Assembly: GCA_016866585.1 (NCBI GenBank)
Contig: VGMB01000008.1
Location: 1-16,460, forward strand
DNA length: 16,460 nt
Direction of reading: 5' to 3'
Source of the DNA: Chlamydiota bacterium
GTDB lineage: Bacteria > Chlamydiota > Chlamydiia > Chlamydiales > Rhabdochlamydiaceae
Below the pieces are notes generated by a model, which was not told the DNA's origin, made no database searches, and saw only the letters and a list, made by a program, of their open reading frames with translations. Below, one piece after another: positions 11,860 to 16,460 of this stretch (positions are counted from its first letter, which is position 1; each line of letters begins with the position of its first letter). Position numbers and translations under genes: made by a program.

Positions 11860-12164
11860 ATTATCTCACATCTTGAATCTATATCTGATTGCTTTATCTA
11901 GTCAGTCTAACTATCTGCCTTTGTCTTATTATATTTTCAATTATTTCATTTTAAATCGGATTTGGTTTTTAATTTCATAGCTGTCATCATTCTTTTTATT
12001 TACATGAAATTCAATCTGTTATTAAAAAAAATTAAAATAATTGATCTGTTTTTGATAGATTTTGAATGTTTTGTCAAATTGGAAGTCTATCTGATCTGAT
12101 AAGCGCTTCAAAGCTCAATTCTGTATCATGTGAATCTTGTTATTGAGGCATATAGTTTTTTTAT
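11860..12164. other. AT-rich intergenic stretch without a recognised gene
   Basis: About 300 bases lie between the rRNA terminator and the terminator of the minus-strand translocator gene. I see no open reading frame with a ribosome-binding site, no tRNA, and no clear repeat. An AAGCGCTT palindrome occurs near 12102, which is weak evidence of anything. Confidence 0.6.
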
Positions 12165-12194
12165 AAAAAAAAAGAGAGTGTTTTGTTCACTCCC
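12165..12194 (-). terminator. Intrinsic terminator of the translocator-like gene
   Basis: Read on the minus strand, GGGAGTG (12194-12188) pairs with CACTCTC (12180-12174) around a 7-base loop, then comes a run of nine T (12173-12165). It lies about 35 bases after the stop codon at 12229-12231. T-rich sequence on the plus-strand side could also make it bidirectional. Confidence 0.85.
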
Positions 12195-12228
12195 TTTTAT
12201 TTTTTATATTAGTTATAATGTTCCCAAT

Positions 12229-14817
12229 TTATGCTGATTGGCTAAGAATTTTAGTATATTCAGCTTGGTAAGATAGCATATTAGCTAACATGGTTGAGTC
12301 AATTTTTTCTCTAGTATTTAAAGTTTGTGTATATTCTTGCATGTTTTCCTTTATCGTGTCGTTGGACATCTCTTGAAGGTTTAGGAAAAATGTCAGATAT
12401 GCTTGATCTTTTCCAAGTTCTCTTTCAGCGATAGATTGTTTAGCAAGATTTATAGATTTATCAATATTAGCCCCAGTTTCTACCATCGTTGCTCCAAATG
12501 TAATACCTGATGCAAGACGAAATAAATTTTGAGAGTTGTTGGTAACTGCTTCCTTTATTTTTCTGTACATTTTTACTATTTCAGAGTTTGTTTCCGCTTC
12601 TTTCGTTACTTTTGCTTCTGCATTTGATGCAGTAGAAGAGAAAAGACCAATCGATGCAATCGTTAATGTCACATCAACTATTATTTCTGCAATCATAGCT
12701 TGTTTTGCAATTTCCTTTTCTGACATGTCTGTATTAGCAGATAAATAGGCTTTTGTACTATCTGTTGCAAGATGAGTGTTTACCACTTCTTGTATCCCCA
12801 TCACTGTAGATAGTTTCGCTGCTGAAGATAGCTCTGGCATCATATCGTATAAGTACTTAAGAGTGTAATTCACCATGTCTGTTACTTTTTGCGTTGCATC
12901 TGTAACAGCTTGTTCAGTAGTAGTTGTAGTAGTGTTGTTACTTACATTTATAGCGGTAGATACTTCATTTTCTGTAATAGACTGACCTGATGTTAATTCA
13001 GATACCGCTTCTAATGTCATGTTTATTTTTGCGAGTTTATTTACCGCAGCTTCCTCTGAAGTTTCTGCAAGTTCTGTAGAACTTGTTTCTGTTGATTCAG
13101 CAACGGATTCTGCTAATGATTCCGATAAAGATTCTACGGCTATCTCACTAGTGCTTTCTGCTGCAGCTTCACCGGCAGTCTCTGCTGCAGATTTAAGAAG
13201 TCCTACACCACCTCCTACACCATAACAAGCTGCTGCAACGACCAATATGATAACTACGTCGGCTAGAATAGCTGCATCTTTTTTGGCCTGACTTTCACTC
13301 TCACCGCTTGCTATAAGCATATTTGTAAACGCTGTAGTAAGCTCATCTTTGAGTTGATCCATTACACCTGTTTCTTGCAGTGCCATCATCGTAGATGCTA
13401 TGATTACAAGTTCATAGTTGCATGTTGCAACGCCAACTGCGATCATTAGTCCTTCTACGATATACCCCATTATCTTACAGAGCTCATTATCTTGTTCTGT
13501 ATCATGGATCAGTTTTTCAATATAATTGAGCTGGTCTTTAGCTTTTTCTAAGCTTGTTTTTGCAGAATTACCATATTTTTTAGAAATATCAGTACTATCT
13601 TCTGTTTGTTTTGCTTCATACTTTGCAATCATCGTTTCTAAATCACTAATCGTTTCAGTCATAATACTAAGAATTTTTGTAACGAGCTGATTAGATGGTC
13701 CTGATGAATAGTCGCTTGGCATGCTTGTGGTGATCGTCATTTTTTCAAGTGTTTCATTTAAAATATTAGCAAGCATACGAAGAGCATCTTTATCAAATTC
13801 TGCATCATTAAAAATCATCTTGCCGATCTCTTGCAGTACAGGATTTGTAGAATATAAAAATGCAGTCTCAACATTTGCTTCCGCTACGTCCATCAAAGAC
13901 ATTAAATAGGCATATACCTGCTGATTTGCACTATTAATAATAGCATTAAGATCTGTGCAATGTGGATCAAGGTATATTGTTAATCCAAATTCATTTAGAC
14001 AATATTGCTCTATGTCATTTTCTACTTTGTCGATTTGAGGATCTGGAACTTGTATGCTTGTTGTTACTGGTCGACCACCGGTACCATCATTTTTTACAGT
14101 TGACGTTTCGGTTTTTGTATGGTTCATCCAGTCTTGATACTGTTTCATATGATCATTAATATATTGATTGTACTTCGCCCATTCTTCATTAACATAATTT
14201 GCAGTGTTGTTATAGTCGTATAAAACTTGGTATGCTAGATCCATCTGTGCGATCATCATCTCGCATGCCATTTTATATTGCTCATTACTAGATAAAAGCA
14301 TTTCAGCCTCTAGTCCCTTTATCATGATAGACATAGTCGCCATAGCATCGGCCATCTCTTGTGTAGATGGATAGCTAGAGGGAATGATTGATGCATTTGA
14401 GGATGTGCTGGTCGTCGATGTATCTATCGGACTTGGTGCTGGAGTAGGTGCTGGCGTTGGATCAGGACTTGGTACTGGACCTGTATGAATAGCTATATTT
14501 GGTGAGCTAGTACCGTCACTTGATATACATTGCATAGATGGGGTATATGATTGTTTCGATAAATCGTCTTTGCCGTTAATAAGATCGCTAAGCTTTTTGC
14601 TGTCATTTTTAAGCTTGTCAATACCAACAGATGGATCTCCAGATTCTGAAGATGCCACTACGTTAATCACATCCTCAAGCATGACTATTAAGCTCGCTAG
14701 CATCTCTGCCTGCTTCTCTTCGTCTTTTTTTCTTTTTTTTGCTGCATCCGATACATAAAACGTACTTACTACTGCGTCGCTGTTATTTAGTGAATTTTGA
14801 TTGATATTTGAACTCAT
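12229..14817 (-). CDS. Large type III secretion translocator-like protein (SctE/SseC/YopB-CopB type)
   Basis: The likely start is the ATG at 14817 (862 residues), preceded by GGGGG 12-16 bases upstream; an in-frame TTG six codons earlier overlaps that box and is less likely. Residue numbers use this ATG. A Ser/Asn-rich N-terminus is followed by a Pro/Thr/Ser segment (113-131), long helical regions with coiled-coil potential (about 155-445), a hydrophobic hairpin segment (446-480), a short polar loop, and a second hydrophobic segment (515-541). Then come a Ser/Glu/Ala-rich stretch (544-592), a run of six Thr (629-634), a third hydrophobic segment (about 707-727), and an amphipathic C-terminus. 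By eye, the two central segments and the ASGESESQAKKDAAI loop line up with YopB. YopB/CopB proteins form the host-membrane pore of the type III injectisome, but are about 400-500 residues long. Function here is inferred. It could instead be a secreted effector built on a translocator-like core. Confidence 0.65.
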   Translation of the reverse strand: MSSNINQNSLNNSDAVVSTFYVSDAAKKRKKDEEKQAEMLASLIVMLEDVINVVASSESGDPSVGIDKLKNDSKKLSDLINGKDDLSKQSYTPSMQCISSDGTSSPNIAIHTGPVPSPDPTPAPTPAPSPIDTSTTSTSSNASIIPSSYPSTQEMADAMATMSIMIKGLEAEMLLSSNEQYKMACEMMIAQMDLAYQVLYDYNNTANYVNEEWAKYNQYINDHMKQYQDWMNHTKTETSTVKNDGTGGRPVTTSIQVPDPQIDKVENDIEQYCLNEFGLTIYLDPHCTDLNAIINSANQQVYAYLMSLMDVAEANVETAFLYSTNPVLQEIGKMIFNDAEFDKDALRMLANILNETLEKMTITTSMPSDYSSGPSNQLVTKILSIMTETISDLETMIAKYEAKQTEDSTDISKKYGNSAKTSLEKAKDQLNYIEKLIHDTEQDNELCKIMGYIVEGLMIAVGVATCNYELVIIASTMMALQETGVMDQLKDELTTAFTNMLIASGESESQAKKDAAILADVVIILVVAAACYGVGGGVGLLKSAAETAGEAAAESTSEIAVESLSESLAESVAESTETSSTELAETSEEAAVNKLAKINMTLEAVSELTSGQSITENEVSTAINVSNNTTTTTTEQAVTDATQKVTDMVNYTLKYLYDMMPELSSAAKLSTVMGIQEVVNTHLATDSTKAYLSANTDMSEKEIAKQAMIAEIIVDVTLTIASIGLFSSTASNAEAKVTKEAETNSEIVKMYRKIKEAVTNNSQNLFRLASGITFGATMVETGANIDKSINLAKQSIAERELGKDQAYLTFFLNLQEMSNDTIKENMQEYTQTLNTREKIDSTMLANMLSYQAEYTKILSQSA
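13087..13134 (-). repeat. Tetrapeptide repeat E-S-x-x (four copies) in the translocator-like protein
   Basis: Residues 562-577 of the 862-residue protein read ESLS-ESLA-ESVA-ESTE, four 12-base units in tandem. They sit within a longer Ser/Glu/Ala-rich stretch just after the second hydrophobic segment. The codons vary between copies, so the repeat is not a recent DNA slippage product. Confidence 0.7.
14428..14481 (-). repeat. Proline-rich linker repeat in the translocator-like protein
   Basis: Pro alternates with Ser, Asp, Thr and Ala at residues 113-130 (GPVPSPDPTPAPTPAPSP). It looks like an extended linker separating the N-terminal secretion and chaperone region from the helical body. Confidence 0.65.
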
Positions 14818-14859
14818 TTTATTTACATCCCCCAAAAAGAAAATATCCCCGTACTATTT

Positions 14860-14865
14860 ATTATA
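14860..14865 (-). promoter_or_regulatory. Candidate -10 box of the translocator-like gene
   Basis: The minus strand reads TATAAT here, about 43 bases upstream of the ATG. No good -35 lies at 16-18 bases; TTAACA occurs about 21 bases upstream. The upstream DNA (14866-15052) is very AT-rich and holds no gene that I can see. Confidence 0.4.
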
Positions 14866-15052
14866 AACTATGAATATTAAAATTGTGTTAAGATTTTGCA
14901 AATTTTTACAAATAATTAATAATTCTATTTGTTGTTGTTTTTATTTTATTCATTTTCAATTGTTTGAGTTTTTCTATTTGTTTATTTATGTTTCAGATAT
15001 TGTTTTTTCGTAAATTACTTGAATTCAATGTGTAATGCTTATAACAAGAATG

Positions 15053-15949
15053 AGAGGCGTTGTTGCGTAATTGGCTTTTTGACAAGTTTTTAATTTATAA
15101 ACTGGAAGCCTATAAGCTCTTGGGGATCTGGACACTAGGTTCTTACAGGCAGCCCAAGGGTGTTTAGTTTGTTGATAATTAATGATTTAAGAAGGATTTC
15201 GTGATGCGGGTTGATTAAAGACCTGCTTTTAAGGGTGTTTCCTAGGATTCCTTTGATTCTTGAGATTGCTTTTTCTACCAGCGATCTCCTATGGTATCTC
15301 CTTAGTTTTTTCCACTTCTTTAAGGCCTCTTAATTGTTTCCCATTTTATAGATCATCTTGCAGGGTTTCATCTCTTTTACTTCGGTCTATTACTATTTTA
15401 TACTTGGATCCTTTCCTGGGAGGCGTAATGAGATTTACCCTCTCTCTTTCCGTTAACCTATACATTTCATATGAGTCTAAAGCTCCATCCATGAGCACAT
15501 CTTTAACCGATTTAGGAAGATGATCCATTGTCATTTTGAATAGGGTAGGATCTCCAAATGATTCATCTGAGGTGATGGTAAACAGGATTTCATGCGTTTT
15601 AGGGCATATGCCCGGATTCATTTTCCCCATTTTTTTGGACTCTCTATAGATTTTTACTCCTTTGTCGTCAATTGCTATATGAGTGGGTTTGTGTGAGCAG
15701 AGCTTTTTATAATCTAGACCTAGCCACTTCATTCTTCTTGATATTCTTAAGTAAGATGCAATGGTAAGTTGATTTGCATTATATAAAATAAAGAGCGAAT
15801 GAACCCTTAAGTAGAAAAAAGAGTAGGGTGAAAAAAAAACTCACCATGCAGATATCTTGAATCGCAGAATCAGAGAATTTTTTAGGTCTGCTTGCTTTAA
15901 ATTTTTTTCGAAGAACTCCAAGATCGAATTGCATTAACAGCTTTGGTTA
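15053..15949 (-). mobile_element. Decayed IS903-like element of the IS5 family (approximate ends)
   Basis: The element is defined by its transposase remnant. Possible terminal inverted repeats are GAGGCGTTGTTGCGTAATT starting at 15053 and, on the minus strand, CCAAAGCTGTTAATGCAATT running from 15946. They share the GC-GTTnnTGC-AATT pattern after small gaps and resemble IS903-type ends. The implied length of about 0.9 kb suits the family. No target duplication is visible. The element sits between the two translocator-like genes. The ends are uncertain by tens of bases; the presence of the element is not in doubt. Confidence 0.6.
15135..15934 (-). pseudogene. IS5-family (IS903-like) transposase, broken by frameshifts and a stop
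   Basis: Three collinear pieces together give most of a DDE transposase. The N-terminal piece starts at the ATG at 15934 (MQFDLGVLRKKF ... RPKKFSDSAIQ). A frame change at the T9 run (plus-strand A9 at 15831-15839) leads into VHSLFILYNANQLTIASYL and SRRMKWLGL. The first catalytic Asp is in HIAIDDKG, the second in MDGALDS. A TAA at 15346-15348 interrupts ...TLQDDL, the same frame continues as NGKQLRGL, then a second frame change near 15318-15324 leads to KKWKKLRRYHRRSLVEK with the catalytic Glu (15273-15275), ending at TAG 15135-15137. About 15 residues normally found between GVKIY and THEIL also seem to be missing. At least three lesions mean it is almost certainly inactive. Confidence 0.85.
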
Positions 15950-15970
15950 GTTAATTCAGATGATCAGATA

Positions 15971-16010
15971 TAAAAAAACCATGAGATAGATGTAGATTTT
16001 ATCTCATGGT
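15971..16010 (-). terminator. Intrinsic terminator of the right-edge gene
   Basis: ACCATGAGATA at 15978-15988 pairs perfectly with TATCTCATGGT at 16000-16010 around an 11-base loop. Read on the minus strand, a run of seven T follows the stem (15978-15972). It lies about 40 bases after the stop codon at 16052-16054 and just outside the IS remnant. Confidence 0.88.
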
Positions 16011-16051
16011 CTTTACTTGAAGTTTTTTTGATGGGATAACTTTACAGTCTT

Positions 16052-16460
16052 TTAGACCGCAGAGTTAAGTACATTGGTATAAGTTGCCATATATGAATAC
16101 ATGTTCTGGAGCATGTTTGAGTCTGCTTTACTTCTAGCATTTAGTAATTGTTGCTCTGAATTCATAGTATCTACAGATATTTGGTTGAATGCTTCTACAA
16201 GTCCTAAGTACTGTGTTTCTGCAGCCTGAGCATAGCCCATTTTCTTAGTTGCATCGGCCTGTTCTTTGTAGTTATAGGCCATTTCTGCTGAAGCGTATGT
16301 CTGAACGATAGACGCCCCGGTGTTTACAGCTGTCACTCCGTAGAAGAGAGATGTGGTATTTTCTTTGATCAAGTTAGTAAGGATGTTACTATTTGCAGAC
16401 TCTGAGGCGCTTCTCATACTATAAGGAGCTGCAAACATCATGAGTATAGCAAGTGATATA
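16052..16460 (-). CDS. Second translocator-like protein, C-terminal part only (runs off the window)
   Basis: The frame ends at TAA 16052-16054 and stays open to the window edge. The first ATG inside, at 16441, has no ribosome-binding site and sits inside a hydrophobic segment (ISLAILMMFAAPY), so the gene surely starts upstream. The visible part is a hydrophobic segment followed by an amphipathic helical tail. Its last 99 residues align without gaps to the C-terminus of the 862-residue protein at about 36 identities in 99, counted by eye. The best block is L-N-x-R-x-K-x-D-S-x-M-L-x-N-M-x-S-Y-x-A-x-Y-T near the end. I infer a paralogous translocator-like gene in the same orientation with its own terminator. 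Whether it has the full central pore domain cannot be seen here. Confidence 0.65.
   Translation of the reverse strand, partial: ISLAILMMFAAPYSMRSASESANSNILTNLIKENTTSLFYGVTAVNTGASIVQTYASAEMAYNYKEQADATKKMGYAQAAETQYLGLVEAFNQISVDTMNSEQQLLNARSKADSNMLQNMYSYMATYTNVLNSAV

Noticed and set aside
12536..14758. Plus-strand frames of 62-70 codons
   Set aside because: They are antisense to the long minus-strand gene and arise from its low-complexity codons.
14818..14835. TTG start six codons upstream of the ATG of the translocator-like gene
   Set aside because: The TTG overlaps the G-rich ribosome-binding site that serves the ATG at 14817.
15260..15523. Plus-strand 87-codon frame
   Set aside because: It is antisense to the transposase remnant, whose motifs are clear on the other strand.

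Overview
The window reads as an AT-rich chromosomal segment of a member of the phylum Chlamydiota, probably an environmental or arthropod-associated 'chlamydia-like' lineage such as the Rhabdochlamydiaceae or a relative. Three things point there. The 16S gene carries the pan-Chlamydiales signature GTGGATGAGGCATGCAAG near its 5' end. A dihydrolipoamide acyltransferase gene lies close to a KpsF/KdsD gene, a neighbourhood I recall from Chlamydia genomes. The right end holds genes resembling type III secretion translocators. The family placement is an inference; the phylum is well supported.

Layout. (1) 1-6.5 kb, metabolism and ion transport: a 5'-truncated E2 acyltransferase (+) converges on a Rickettsia-type isocitrate dehydrogenase (-), with a perfect 16-bp hairpin between them. 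A divergent 110-bp intergenic region then leads into a probable operon of kpsF, an SLC13/DASS-like membrane protein and nhaD (+), closed by a strong terminator. (2) 6.5-11.9 kb, a complete 16S-23S-5S rRNA operon (+) with a putative promoter, long flanking processing stems, no recognisable tRNA in the spacer, and a strong terminator after 5S. (3) 11.9-16.5 kb, accessory region (-): an 862-residue protein with the two hydrophobic segments and C-terminal helical region of SctE translocators (YopB/CopB type); a decayed IS903-like IS5-family element; and the 3' end of a second gene whose last ~100 residues match the first at about 36% identity without gaps. Both translocator-like genes have their own terminators.

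How the genes fit together. Isocitrate dehydrogenase makes 2-oxoglutarate and the E2 protein belongs to a 2-oxoacid dehydrogenase complex, so both feed central carbon metabolism. KpsF/KdsD starts Kdo synthesis for lipopolysaccharide. NhaD exchanges Na+ for H+, and the adjacent DASS-like protein may be ion-coupled. The translocator-like genes suggest a lineage-specific expansion of host-membrane-contacting proteins outside the standard T3SS operon. That is the most unusual part of the window.
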